A stretch of DNA of 64,000 nucleotides from Cannabis sativa (GCF_029168945.1 NC_083603.1:6386001-6450000), one strand, 5' to 3'. Shown: positions 33,343 to 45,470, counted from the first letter of the stretch. Notes: generated from the letters alone by a model not told the origin. A program made the numbers and translations.

Positions 33343-33567
33343 TGAGAGAAACCGAGAGAGAAAAAGAAAAATTGCTTTATTTCTCAAAAAGTTAAAAATT
33401 GAAAATGGTACAGAGTTAAGTGCTTTTTATAGCACTGATATTCAAGAATCAAGTTGGTTAAATATAACTAACCAATCAGTTAGTTAATAACTAAAATACC
33501 AACTTGTTAACAGAATTGTCAGACTAACACAAAGCTTATAACTAACCTAACTAATTACATTTTAATA
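33343..33567 (-). repeat. copia 3' LTR
   Basis: On the + strand it runs from TGAGAGAAACC to ATTTTAATA. Paired with 38104-38327. Confidence 0.92.
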
Positions 33568-33579
33568 GCCCCCCTCAAG

Positions 33580-35058
33580 TTAGAGTGTAAATATTGATGA
33601 CACCCAACTTGGAGACAATATTAGAAAAGATGAAGGTAGCAAAGCTTTGGTGAATATGTCTGCGAGGTTTTGTTGAGAAGAGACATGAAGAAGCTTAAGG
33701 GATCCTTGCTGAACTTTTTCTCGAAGGAAGTGGCAGTCGATCTCCATATGTTTTGTGCGTTCATGGTAGACGGGATTCTCACTGATGTGCATTGCAACAG
33801 TGTTGTCACAGTATAATGTTGCTGGAACTTTAGGAGAGATGCCAATGTCTTTGAGGAGGGCAAGGATCCATGTTACTTCGGAAGTGGCATTTGCCATTGC
33901 ACGGTACTCGACTTCAGCAGATGACCGAGATACAACTTGCTATTTTTCTATTTCCACGAGACAATGGATTGGCCAAGGAACACACAATACCCTAAAATGT
34001 AGCGCCTAGTGCCTTGACAGCTGCCCTAATCGGCATCAGCAAAGAATGAAATTTGAACATTGGATGCTGATAAACTTGTTTCAGCGTATGCTGAGATGGT
34101 TGGGGAGGTGTTGGCAGGGAAGAAGAGTCCTTGACCAAGGGTACTCTTGAGGTATTGTAAGATCTTGTTAGTGGCATGAAGATGGGGTACTCGTGGTTGT
34201 TGAAGGAATTGGCTAAGGTGGTTTACTGCATAGGTAAAATCCGACCTAATGATGGTAAGGTCAATTAATTTACCAATGAGGCTACGGTATGTAGTGGGGT
34301 CAGGTAGGGGCCCCTTTATCTTTGTTGAGTTTGAGATTATACTCCATTGGGGAGGAAGCAAGTTTAGCTCCTAAGTACCTTGTATCCTTCAAAAGCTGAA
34401 GTGTGAAAGGGCGTTGAGAAACTGATATTCCTTGTTTTGTTCGAGCAACTTCGAGTCTAAGGAAGAATCGAAGGGAGCCTATGTCTTTAAGTTGAAATTT
34501 ATTGTCCAAAAAAACTTTGAAGTGTGCTATAGCATTGTCATTGTTGCTTGCCACAATAATGTCATCAACGTAGATGAGGACAACAAGAAGCATAGTGCTA
34601 GTTCTCTTAATGAAGAGGGAATTATCAGATGAGGATTGGTGAAAGCCATCTTCAAGAAGTGTGGTACTAAGCTTAGAGTGCCAATGTCGAGAGGCTTGTT
34701 TCAAACCGTAAATGCTCTTTTTTAAGAGGCAAACAGAGTTTGGGGGAGCTTTGTAGCCTGGTGGGAGTTTCATGTAAAATTCTTCATGGAGATCACCATG
34801 AAGAAAAGCGTTGTTGATGTCTAATTGGTGGATGTTCCAATTATTCATGGCAGCAAGAGCTAATAAGATTTTTAAAGTGTTGAACTTTGCTACGGGTGCA
34901 AATGTTTGGGAATAATCAATACCTTGTCTTTGGTTGTAGCCTTTGGCTACTAACCTCACTTTGAATCTATCAACAGCTCCTTCTTTGGTATATTTAACTT
35001 TGTATACCATTTGCATCCGATAGCTTTTTGTCCTGGTGGTAACTTGGTTATTATCCAA
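33580..35058 (-). pseudogene. copia reverse transcriptase and RNase H, frameshifted
   Basis: RT motifs QLDINNAFLHGDL, SIYGLKQASRHW and the catalytic YVDD (in VLIYVDDIIVA) sit in one frame at 34300-35058. The SLIGKLIDLT and ILQYLKSTLGQGLF region follows in another frame (34026-34361), and RNase H pieces (ADWGS, then ERTKHMEIDCHFLRE with HVSSQQNLADIFTK at 33580-33897) in a third. Frameshifts and stops rule out a working polyprotein. Confidence 0.9.
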
Positions 35059-35398
35059 GTTTTATTTTTTTCCAAGGCTTCAGTCTCAGTGTCCATAGCC
35101 TTGAGCCAATGAATGAATTGGGATGCCTCAGCATAGCTTTAAGGCTCAATTTCAGAATAGGCTGCTAATATAGCAGCTTGAAATTCAGGATGAAGCTTAA
35201 TATAAGAAAGAAAAGGTTCAATGGGATGTGCAGTGGAGGCTGTGTGACAAACATAAGCATCCAAGTGAGATGGTTTCTTGATGAGTCGACCATGTTTGGT
35301 CTGTTGTATAGGCGCAATAGGAGCAGGTGATATGGTCATAGTAGCCTTTGTATTTTGTAAAGACTCTGTTGTAGGGGGTGTTGTATTGAGAGTGGAGT

Positions 35399-36523
35399 CT
35401 ATTTGTTGAATGTGCTCTGTAGGAGCAGGTGGTTTATTGACAGGGGGAACTGTCTTTTGTATGTACTCTGTAGGAGCAGTAGGTTGTATGTTGTGATGTG
35501 AGGGAATCTTAGTTTGAGGGAAACAAAGTTCAACATCAGTGTTGGGTTTGTGAGAAAAAAAAAAGGAAATATATTTTCATGGAAAATAACATCCTTATAA
35601 TGGTAAATAATATTGGTTTCTATGTCTAATAAGGTATAGGCTTTCATACCATATGGATAGCCAATGAAAATGGAGGCACGGGTGCGAGGGGTGAATTTGT
35701 GTCTCTTTGAGACTAGTGTGGATCCATAAGCCAAGCAGCCAAATGTCCTCAAATGATCATATTTGGGGGGTTTATTGTGTAGAATTTCATAGGATGTAAG
35801 CCCTTTGAATAAGGCAGATGGTGTCCTATTGAGTAAATGGGTTGCAGTTTGGATGATATAGGACCAATAGCCTAGGGGTAGATTAGATTGAAAACATAGA
35901 GCTCGAGCTATGTTTAATATATGTTGGTGTTTCCTCTCCACCGCTGAGTTTTGTTGCGGTCTTTCCACGCAAGAGTGATAGTGAATGATGCCTTTAGAGG
36001 CAAAAAAAGAAGCCAAGTTTAATTCTTTGGCATTGTCCGATCGAATTGCTTTGATTGGAGTGGAAAATTGAGTGCAAACCAGATTGTAAAAGTTCATGAG
36101 AACTGTAGGAGCATCAGCTTTACTTTTTAGCATGTATGTCCGTGTAAATCTTGATTTGTCATCTACAATGGTAAGAAAATACCTATAGCCTTCAACACTA
36201 ATGATGTGAAAAGGACCCCATATATCCGTGTGGATTAAATCAAAGATATTAGTGGAAAAATTATTATTAGATATGAAGGGAAGTCGTTTTTGTTTAGCTA
36301 AATGGAAAATTGAGCAATGCTGATTAGAACTGGTAGAAAAAGAAGAGTCAATCTTTTTATTAAAAACATTGGAAATGTGCATTGAAGGGTGACCAAGGCG
36401 ATTATGCCATTGGTCTACATTATTTTGTAAAGAAAAAACAGAAGATTGACTTGTGTTGGCCATGACAGCATCCTCATGTTGCAACAAGTAAAGCTTACCA
36501 TGCCTTTTAGCTGTCCCAATCAC
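35399..36523 (-). pseudogene. copia integrase, damaged
   Basis: The zinc-binding part reads WHNRLGHPS but the second half is HCSIFHLAKQ, so one of the two cysteines of the HHCC finger is replaced by F. The catalytic core follows (DIWGPF, VDDKSRF, IRSDNAKE, ERPQQNSAVERKHQH). The frame is lost in a T-rich run near 35570. An in-frame TAG at 36530 separates it from protease. Confidence 0.88.
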
Positions 36524-36529
36524 CCGATT

Positions 36530-38100
36530 CTAAAAATGCAGATGAATAACACAAATTTCAGGTTGAAAAAGAACTGAATTAGTAGTGTTATCAATGTATG
36601 CAATGACAGAAAAGATGTTGATATTGAATTGTGGGACATAAAGAACATTATGCAAAGTTATTGCAGAATTGATTTTAATATTCCCAATACCATGGACTGG
36701 TGTATGATGGTTATTAGGCAAAGTAACCTGTTTAGTAAACTGATGATGAGAAAAAGAGTGAAACAGATTTTTGTTGAAACACATGTGGTGAGTGGCACCA
36801 CTATCTATTATCCAAGAATTAAACAAGTTAAAAGAATGGTTACCAGCTATGTTTGAAGCTGCTGTAGGAACAGTAGGGTCTGTTCGAGGAGCATGCTGAT
36901 GGAGTTGTTGACTGAGTAGTGAAATTAGTTGCTGACACTGAGTGGACAGATCAACTGAAACCGATGTGTTGGTTGTATCATCCGAGTTGAAATTAGCAGT
37001 AGCTCGGTTAGCAGCTGCCTTCCCTTTTTCTTGTTTCTTTTTGTCTCCATAGCCAGGAGGAAAATCATGCAAAAAGTAACATTTTTCGACCAGATGGTCT
37101 GGTTTTCCACAGTTCGAACACGAGGGTCTCGGTTTCTTGTTTCTTGGGGGATTGGTGGGGTTTGATGGCTTAACCGATGATGCAAAGGAGGGTACATCAG
37201 AGTTGCCTAAGGTTCTTTGACGTTCTTCTTGAACAATCATGGAGAAAACACGTGAGAGGTTGGCAATAGGCTTATTAAGAAGAATCTGAGCATGAACCGA
37301 GGCAAATGACTGGTTTAAACTAGTTAAAAATTGGAGAACCTGGTTTTGGTTATAGTAGTCAAGAAATTCCTTCATAGCTCCACAAGTACAGGTTGTGTTG
37401 GGTTGAAATTCCTTCAATTCATCCCATAGGGATTTCAGTTTAGTAAAATAAGAGGTGACAGACTGATCATCTTGATGCAAACAAGTTAATTGTATTTGTA
37501 ATTGAAAGATGCGAGGGCCATTTGCCTCATTGAATCTTTCAGCAAGATCTTGCCACATATCAGTAGCAAGATCAAAGTACGTTATGCTTTGAGCGATTTC
37601 AGCAGAGACAGAATTAACAAGCTAAGACATAACCATGTTATTGCAACGAGTCCAAGAGTTAAGAAGATTACCAGCAGCTGGCTGAGGCAGTGATCCATCA
37701 ATGAAGGCAGTCTTGTTTTTAGCAGCAAGTGCCATTGTTATGCCTCATTTCCAGGATTGGTTATTGGTACCATTTAGGATGGAGGACACCAAGACAAGGC
37801 CAGGATGGTCGCCGGAGCTGAGGAAGAAGGGACTTGAAACATCATTGACAGTGCCACGATCTTGAGTTGATCGAGGAAAAGAATCGGTCGCAGCAGGGGA
37901 AGGAACAAAGGAATATGGACCTAGCTGCGATTGAGGTCTGGATGATCGACGAGGGGCAGCGGAAGGAGGAGGAATCGGAGCAGAGATGTCTTCAGGCAAG
38001 GTCTCTGACTGGTGATGCTCAAAATTTGATAGAAGAATGCCATCTTGTGATCTGGTTGATGGTCTGGCCATGGAAGAAGTATGAGATGTGTCTTCTGATA
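36530..38100 (-). pseudogene. copia gag and protease, damaged
   Basis: Gag is UBN2-like (WQDLAERFNEANGPRIFQLQ; LKSLWDELKEFQP) with a CCHC knuckle CSNCGKPDHLVEKC, then protease with DSGATHHM. Stops lie within gag upstream of 37620 and near 37745, so the N-terminal part is broken from the rest. Confidence 0.88.
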
Positions 38101-38103
38101 CCA

Positions 38104-38327
38104 TGAGAGAAACCGAGAGAGAAAGAGAAAAATTGCTTTATTTCTCAGAAAGTTAAAAAATGAAAATGCTACAGAGTTAAGTGCTTTTATAGCACTGATA
38201 ATCAAGAATCAAGTTGGTCAAATATAACTAACCAATCAGTTAGTTAATAACTAAAATACCAACTTGTTAACAGAACTGTCAGACTAATACAAAGCTTATA
38301 ACTAACCTAACTAATTACATTTTAATA
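38104..38327 (-). repeat. copia 5' LTR
   Basis: Paired with 33343-33567; the primer-binding site is immediately adjacent at 38094-38103. Confidence 0.92.
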
Positions 38328-38390
38328 AAATATTATATTTAAATAAGGTAAATAAAATATAGAGAAATTGATGTCGTATGATAACTTAAA

Positions 38391-38731
38391 AGAGCAATTT
38401 GCAGCATAAATATTTGAGTTTAATTTTCGGTTATAAATAAATACTTAAGTTTAAATTTTTGACGGTAATAATGTCTAAGTTATAATTTTGAAAGTTCTAT
38501 AGGTACTAACTGATAAGTGTAAAGTAAATTGTCACGTGACAATTCCTGATTGGTCCAAAAATTTTATTTTTTTAAAAAAAATAATTTCAATATACTAATA
38601 ACAAAATGACACGTGGATAATGACTTGACATTTAATGTTCAGGTACCTACAGAATTCTAAAAATATAAAAAGACTTAAGTATTTATTTACAATTGATAGT
38701 TAAACTTAAGTATTTATACCGCAAATTATTC
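38391..38731. mobile_element. MITE with ~60-bp inverted ends (Mutator- or hAT-like, 341 bp)
   Basis: AGAGCAATTTGCAGCATAAA and, inverted, AGAATAATTTGCGGTATAAA; the similarity extends through the aaataaatacttaagt motifs on both sides. TAACTTAAA (38382-38390 and 38732-38740) is an 8- or 9-bp target duplication. It lies 115 bp before the acceptor of the CNL-D intron. Confidence 0.88.
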
Positions 38732-41065
38732 TAACTTAAATTTTGAATAAAAAAAAATGTGATTCTCTATGTATATGTCTTATTGGTATAGCCTTTTATT
38801 TATTTTATTTATGTTAAATAATATTTATTTCAAATACTCATAAAGGTACATCGTTTCTTTTCGAGCTCCAATCCTCTTGTGTACCGTTTTAGCATTGCTC
38901 ATCGAATTAAGGAGATAAGACAACAGTTAGATGAGATTGCTAAGAATATGGAAAAGTTTGATTTGATCAAAACTCAGCTGAAAATGGGTCAAAGCCTTCC
39001 AATGAATGGCAATAGGGAGATGAATACTCACTCCTTTGTTAACCCTGCAGATGTTATTGGTAGAGATCGTGAAGAAGAGGATATCCTAAATATGGTACTA
39101 AAGGACCAAGCTCAAGATCATGAGAATCAAATCCATGTTATAGCTGTAATTGGGATTGGAGGTTTAGGGAAGACCACACTCATCAAATCAATATACAATA
39201 AAGATGCAATTAAAGAAATGTTTGATTTGAGGATTTGGGTTTGTGTGTCTTTGGATTTCAATGTGTCTAAAATAGTAAAAGATATTCTTACAGATGCAAC
39301 TGGTAATAGCAATGTCACAAGCAACTTGTCCAATTTAAACCAGTTGCAAAAAAATTTGACAGACACCTTGAAAGATAAGAAGTTTCTACTTGTATTGGAT
39401 GATGTATGGAATGAGGATTTTTTCAAGTGGCAGGATTTAGCAGAATTGTTATCAGTGGGTTCGAAAAAGAGTAAAATTATAGTGACAACACGAAGTAGTA
39501 AAGTTGCTTCAATCATGGGTGGAAAAAGGCCTTATGAATTGAAGGGTCTTCCTCAAAAAGATTCTTTATCTCTTTTTTTCAAGTATGCACTTGGAGGTGA
39601 AGAAGAAGCATCAAAATATTCGGAACTCAAAAGAATTGGTGAAGAAATTGTGGAAAAGTGTAGCGGGGTTCCTTTGGCATTGAAGACTTTGGGCAGTCTC
39701 CTTCGGTTGAAGACTGAAGCTCATGAGTGGAAAACAGTAAGAGATAGCAAAATTTGGGAGTTAGAACGAGAAGAAGGTCACATTTTACCTGCATTACGGT
39801 TAAGTTACAATGCAATGTCTCCATCTTTGAGACAGTGTTTTGCTTATTGCTCAACTTTTGAAGAGGATAGTTTGATGGAAAGCATTGTTTTGATTAGTAT
39901 TTGGATGGCACTTGGAATCCTTCCTTCACCTAAAAACAAAGAGGACGTCGAAGTTATTGGTGACTCATGCTATGTAGAGTTGTGCAACAGATCTTTATTT
40001 CAAGTTGATCCTCGTCAAGATTCTTTTGAAATCTTCCAAGTAATCAGAGTGCATGATTTAATTCACAACCTTGCATGCTCAATAACCCAAAATGAGTGCT
40101 CAATTGTAAATTCCAACGACGATAGAGAGATTTCTGATACGGTAAGATATTTAAGAGTTGTTATCAATGAGAATAACTTAAAAAAGTTGAGTAAGCTAAA
40201 GAAACTAAAGAGTATTCATGTTAAGTGTACCGGAGATGAGAAAGATGAAGTTGTGCAGTTATTCCTTTCTACATGCATCTCAACATTCAAGCACTTACGA
40301 GTGTTTGATTTGTCAGAATTATCTTTTGAGGTGTTGCCTAATTCTATTGGGACCATGAAGCAGTTGAGATATCTTAACTTGAATGGTAATAGAAATATGA
40401 AGAGACTGCCTGATTCAGTTTGTAAGCTGCAAAGTTTGCAAACTTTGATTCTTGATGGATGTGTGAAGCTTGAGGAAATACCCAAGGATATAGGGAATTT
40501 GGTAAGCCTAAGGACTCTTATGTTAACCACAAAACAGAGCTTTTTGGCAAACGGTGGAATTGGACGCTTGGAGTCTCTTCGTTTCTTGACTATTTATGAG
40601 TGTGAAAATTTGAAAGCCTTGCCTAATGACTTGATAAATTGCACTGCATTACGTTCTCTCGTAATAGGGGATTGTGATCAACTCAACTTGGCAAGTGAAT
40701 TTATTGATAAAGATGTTCAGTTGACCCTCCGCACATTTGCTATTTTTGGATTATCAGAGACAACAGAATTGCCCCAATGGCTCCAACAAGCTGCTAAGAC
40801 CCTACAAAAATTACATATTGAAGAGTGTCTTAACTTATCAAGATTGCCGGAGTGGCTGCCAAAACTCACCTCACTTGAGAAGCTTGTGATTAAGGATTGT
40901 CAAGAATTGTTGTCCCTTCCTGATGGGATGGAAGGCCTCACTTCCCTTGCACATTTGGAGATTGAAGATTGTGATGCATTACAGGAAGCATGCAAACCAG
41001 AAGTAGGCTCAGATTGGCATAAGATTGCTCATGTTCCCAATCGTATTATTGGTGAAGCTGATTGA

Positions 41066-42047
41066 TCATCATGAGGAGAAGGAAAGAACAGGTATGCTAA
41101 TATATGTATGTATGTTTGTGTTTGTGTGAGTACAGGTTCTCTGTTCCTTTAGCTAAAGTGATTAAGTTCATGAAGTTGGTGTCTCTTCTGTCAACATGTT
41201 CAACTAAGATTTATGTATTGTGATTACTTTTGGTATTATTTTAGTGCATGAATAATTGTTGTTAATATATTTTTCTATATGATGTTGAATAATGTAATTT
41301 TAGTTATAGTATAGGAGACCTTGTACAAAATGCTTTCTTGTTTCAACCTTGTGTATTAAGATGAAACAAATCATAGGCAATTGAATAACTAATATATTAT
41401 TATTCTCCTCCAACCATTCATAAAAATAAATAATAATAATCTCCTTCAACCCGAAATTTGATTTTGAATCAGCTATGTACATAATTAAATTTTAACATAT
41501 TTGGTGTAAAAATTTAATAAAAATAATTTTATGATGAAAATTAAAAGTGTTATAGAGACAAAGTGATATATTTCAAAATCAAAATATATTATCTTGATAA
41601 TGAAATGTAAAAGTGTGAGGGTGATACTCTAATGTGAGTAGTACTTTTAGGTATGTTTGGTGTTTATAACTAAAAATGTGTATATTTGATACATGTTTGG
41701 TGTCTAAATTAGTGTTTAATTTTGATATGCTTGATATCAAAATTAGTAAAATTTGAGTTGTGTGAAAATTAATCTTTAATGATTTAAGTTTCAAAGTTTA
41801 AGATTTTAAGGAGAAAAGTGATACTTAAAAGTGGGCACTATATTTTGCTAGCATGATTCGCTTGGAATCAAAAGTGTGTAGTTAACAAATCGCTTAATCT
41901 TCATACAAGATTAAAGCATGAATTTTTGGGATGGGACCTAAACTCTCTTAGTGTTTTTCTCATTGATGGTAACCTATCTTAACACTAGTAAAAATATAAT
42001 TTTAAGTTCAATAAGTAATAACAAGTCAATAGAGTGAATTTAGGACT
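41066..42047. other. CNL-D 3' flank
   Basis: Sequence shared with the CNL-C 3' flank up to about 41380, but the tacatacatacatac stretch is absent. The rest is AT-rich and empty of recognisable features. Confidence 0.5.
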
Positions 42048-42052
42048 TAAAT

Positions 42053-42769
42053 TGTTGGGTCCGCCCCTTTTGTTGAGCTTGGACCAATTAGGGCTTAAGG
42101 CCCATTTGTTTGTTCAATTAAAAGAAAAAAAAAAAGAGACAGCAAGTACGATAGTGCTTCGTGAGCATTAAGGCAGAAAAAGAGAAAAGAATTAAAAAGA
42201 GAGGGAAAGGAGAGAAAGAAAGCTAGAGAGAGAGAAATGGGTTTTGCCATTTTACTTTGAAGATCAAGTGGTTGATTCTCATCTATTTTTGCTCAAATTT
42301 TGAGTGGTGAATCCTTGCAAGGTGCTCTTCAAATCTACCAGTTCTGATTTGGCGATTGTCCTCTCTAAGATGCTCTTCTATAATACCCACTTGGTGAGAC
42401 CCAAACTTTTTCTTTTGTGTATCCATCTTTTGAGATTATGATGATGATTGTATTGGTGATCCAAGATTGTTTAATCTTGATGTTGTTGTGAGCCTCTAGT
42501 TTTACTAGAGAAGAACTTTGTAATTCCATTATTGAACCTAGGTGATAGTGGATGATTTGAGCGGACTACAGTCCCGTGGTTTTTCCCGCATTGGGTTTCC
42601 ACGTAAAAATCTTGGTGTCTCACTTTTATGATTGATTTGTGTATTTAATATTGTTTGTGGTGCTTTGGTTGATCTTTAATATTGCATATTGTGGTGTTTG
42701 ATAAGTATCCCATTTTTGACATACAAAAAGGAAAAATATTGTGGTTAATTACAATAGGTTTTCCCAACA
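42053..42769 (+). mobile_element. Solo LTR, copia (Tork-like) (717 bp)
   Basis: TGTTGGGTCC at the start and TTTTCCCAACA at the end form inverted termini. TAAAT / CAAAT (42048-42052 and 42770-42774) is a target duplication with one change. The motif cccgtggtttttcccgc... then tttccacgtaaaaatcttgg is a hallmark of Tnt1/Tork-type LTRs. Confidence 0.82.
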
Positions 42770-42774
42770 CAAAT

Positions 42775-43887
42775 TGTCCCATCCATAGATGAGTGCATAT
42801 GGTAAAAATTGAAAGTTAAAATTGAAAGATTTTTTAATGGAGTTTCAGCTTAAGAAGTGTATAAAGAATAGTGAGATACTAAAAATCTACATATATAGAC
42901 TAGAGGCGGTGCCTCCTCTTTTAAGAATTGGAAGTATTCTCTACAGAGTTCATGAATTAGAATTTTGCACATGGACATTAACAGTGCAAGAGCGATACAT
43001 GCTGTCTCAGGTGAGCATTAGCAAGGGTGTGGGTTATCACCAATTTGTACTAAAAGAATAGTGATTCAATGCTACGACAACTAAAAATTTATTAATTTTT
43101 GTGGTAACTACACTAAAATAAAATTAAAGTCAAAAAATATTTTAGTTAATGCACTTAAGCAAGACTTCTATAATAGTGTATATTTAGTCAATCAAAGTAG
43201 AAAAATATTATATTTTAATGTAATATTTTTGATTGATTAAATTTATGTTACAAAAGTTACAAATTTGTTGTTAAAGAGATAATATTTAATTTAGTGGGGA
43301 TTGTTATATTATTTATGAATAATATAATATATAAATTAAATATATGTAATAAATAAATTATATGTAACATATGATAATATATATTAGTTGTCATTATTTT
43401 GTAGCATGTGGGGAGTTACTTGTTGCTATTAGTAACCTCCACATAGGACCAACCTTGAAATATAGTGAGTCATAGAAAAAAAAAAATTGAGACCTTATTT
43501 AGAAATGAAATGTGGTATTTTTCAAAATTAGTAAAATATATGTATAATTTTAAAAGAGGAAAAAAAAATTAGGCATATGGACTAGGTGGGCCCTACGCAC
43601 AGGTTTAGCCCACCTATGCCCAAGATCGGACCTCCCTCCATAATTATCACTAATATTAAGAGTGTAAAATTAGGTGTTACAAATCATAGTTTAAAATTCT
43701 TAAAAATTATGGGAGTTACAGTTGTTGGAGAATAAATTTTATACTTATTTATTGAGTCTATAACCTCCATGGGAGGTTATGAGTTAGTATTTCAAATGGT
43801 GTTATCATAAATACTATATAAAAAGGTCTAAGATACTTATATTGAGAAGATTAAGTTTTCTATAAATAAAAAAAAAAAAAAAAAAAA
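42775..43887. other. AT-rich spacer, one unassigned open frame
   Basis: An open frame at 42822-43061 (79 aa, containing PPLLRIGSILYRVHELEF) has no family I recognise and no supporting context; it may be chance. 43560-43800 has LTR-like features (tataaaaagg box at about 43820) without definable ends. Confidence 0.4.
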
Positions 43888-43902
43888 AAAAACAATTTGC
43901 TA

Positions 43903-44390
43903 TATGGTTAGTTTTTAGTTTTTGTAAAGTTATTATATGGTTAGTTTTAATTTTGTAAGGTCAGTTTGGTCTAATAATAACACATTAGATGTAGTGTAGT
44001 CACCGTCAACAATGGAGATGAGAATAGATAAGTTCTAGTATTTACATTAGAAAAGTCTGTGACTATTTATATAAACTTTCATACTTTATTTTATTTTATT
44101 TTATTTTTTGTAAGGGAAATTTTAATTTTTATTAAATATTTATTATGTATTAATTTTTTTTTCCTCTTTATTTTGTAGGTGTTCTATTAGTGGATCGGAA
44201 GTGACAACTCTCAGTTTTGAGGTTTTCTTTTTTGATATTATAGTTTTATTGTCTAGTTCTCCTGGGGTATCTCTGCATGCCCTTAGGATAGACAATGAAC
44301 TGTTATAGATGGAAGGAAATTCTCCTCTGCTTGCGTAACTTTGTTACCTTTGTTATTTTAACATGTATCGGTTTCCCTTCAAAAAAAAAA
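43903..44390 (+). mobile_element. Poly(A)-ended retro-insertion (LINE/SINE-type) with target duplication
   Basis: AAAAACAATTTGCTA occurs at 43888-43902 and 44386-44400, bracketing about 485 bp that ends in a poly(A) run. The interrupted sequence continues smoothly (caatttgctagaaaattctaagg). The insert has no clear protein. Its 3' end resembles plant LINE tails, so it is probably a severely 5'-truncated LINE or a processed transcript. Confidence 0.7.
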
Positions 44391-44589
44391 CAATTTGCTA
44401 GAAAATTCTAAGGCTTGATAATTCTCAAAGTTGTTTCCTAGAGAGTTCCCTTAGTGCTTAGAGATAGAAAAAATAAGATTTTGGACAAAGGTGATAATAT
44501 ATTATTCAAGTCATGGTCATCCTTCCTAATCTACACTCAAGATTGTGAGTGAATGTATATATATATATTCTTCTCTTGTGATATACATA

Positions 44590-45470
44590 TTAATTATATA
44601 ATATATTTTGTTCATATTCTTTTTCTATCTTCCTTATATATTGTTGTTGTAACATTTTTTTAATCAATCTTTTAGTCCTTGTCTTATATTGCAATAGTGT
44701 TGTAATATTTTGATTTTCTTCCATTATAATAAAATCTCTAACATCTTCATCAAAGATCCACCGTTGTCCCCGATCAAAGATCCTCTTCCAATCTTTCAGC
44801 GGCATGTGAATCGATTCCCATGGTGAGCCACCATAAACACCAAAAATAGCCTCTCGAACACGCTCATAACCTTGTACGCCAAGATCCAATGACATCTATA
44901 TCTTCTCTGGTATTGGAGTTCTTCGAGCTCCATTCATTGTCGCAAATCTAGGATCCACAACGTTCGATGAAGTCAAGGGTGCCTTCTTCGACTTCGATGG
45001 TCCTACCATCATCGCCATACATCGAGCAGGCATCAATCTACTTCGATCAGATTTAATAGAAACATCACTGCCGGCGAGATTGACAAAAGGCTTTTCCATT
45101 GGCTTCATGATTCTCACTTGTTCCTCAAAACTACCAATGAGATTTTCCACCTCCGGCGATATAGGCAGGGCCTAAGCTAAGGGAACCAGAGTTTTCTCAA
45201 TTGATGAGCAATATAGCTCAACTCTAACATCTAATTTATCTTTGAGATGCACTTTTATTGCATTCAGATGAGCATTGAAGAATTGATCTATACGCAACTT
45301 CATAGACTTCAATGTGGATCTCACGAATTCATGAAAATCTCTTCATCAGCCATTTTGCCGAGCTCTCAATGAAAGCATCAATGATAGATTTAGTTTCTTT
45401 GATATAGAAAAAATCCTCAAATTTATTTTTCGAGACAGTGTCAATCTCCTTATTGAACCAATATTCTATT
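44590..45470 (-). pseudogene. Decayed protein-coding remnant of unknown family
   Basis: Two minus-strand frames, 44896-45150 (84 aa; KPFVNLAGSDVSIKSD; ARRTPIPEKI) and 44590-44895 (101 aa; LDLGVQGYERVREAIFGVYG), are the same reading frame split by one TAG. Further coding-like minus-strand sequence extends to about 45470 (IDQFFNAHLNAIKVHLKDKL) across stops and a frameshift. The amino-acid usage looks like a real ancient protein with a helical first part and a basic linker. I do not recognise it and assign no function. Confidence 0.55.

Larger units (their letters stand above)
33343..38327 (-). mobile_element. Ty1/copia LTR retrotransposon (4985 bp), degenerate
   Basis: LTRs at 33343-33567 (3' LTR) and 38104-38327 (5' LTR) differ at about 8 positions and one indel, roughly 3.6%. 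A 5-bp target duplication AAATA flanks it (33338-33342 and 38328-38332). The primer-binding site TGGTATCAGA (complement of 38094-38103) abuts the 5' LTR and matches initiator tRNA-Met, as in copia elements. A purine tract CTTGAGGGGGGC (complement of 33568-33579) precedes the 3' LTR. The order gag, protease, integrase, RT, RNase H is that of copia. The element lies antisense to CNL-D in its intron. Confidence 0.95.
29929..41065 (+). pseudogene. CC-NBS-LRR gene CNL-D, interrupted by a hAT element; TE-filled intron
   Basis: The first exon starts MAELVSSIALNVLN (ATG 29929) and is cut at 30152 by a 773-bp hAT element; it resumes at 30934 and ends at 31012 (agaaag|gtacgt). The second part runs 38846-41065 (cataaag|gtacat). 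Leaving out the hAT copy and 31013-38845, the pieces stay in frame (303 + 2220 nt) and match the length of A-C at about 840 residues, with GIGGLGKTT, LDDVW, GVPLAL, VHD, LRRs and the IIGEAD end. As it stands, reading into the hAT element hits a stop, so normal full-length protein is not expected unless the element is spliced out. The N-terminal half is divergent from A-C, and the 3' half is almost identical to C. A shorter product from 38879 (728 aa, lacking the CC domain) is the alternative. Confidence 0.85.

Noticed and set aside
34432..34632. Plus-strand open frames inside the copia element (also 33785, 36629, 37867)
   Set aside because: Shadows of the minus-strand polyprotein.
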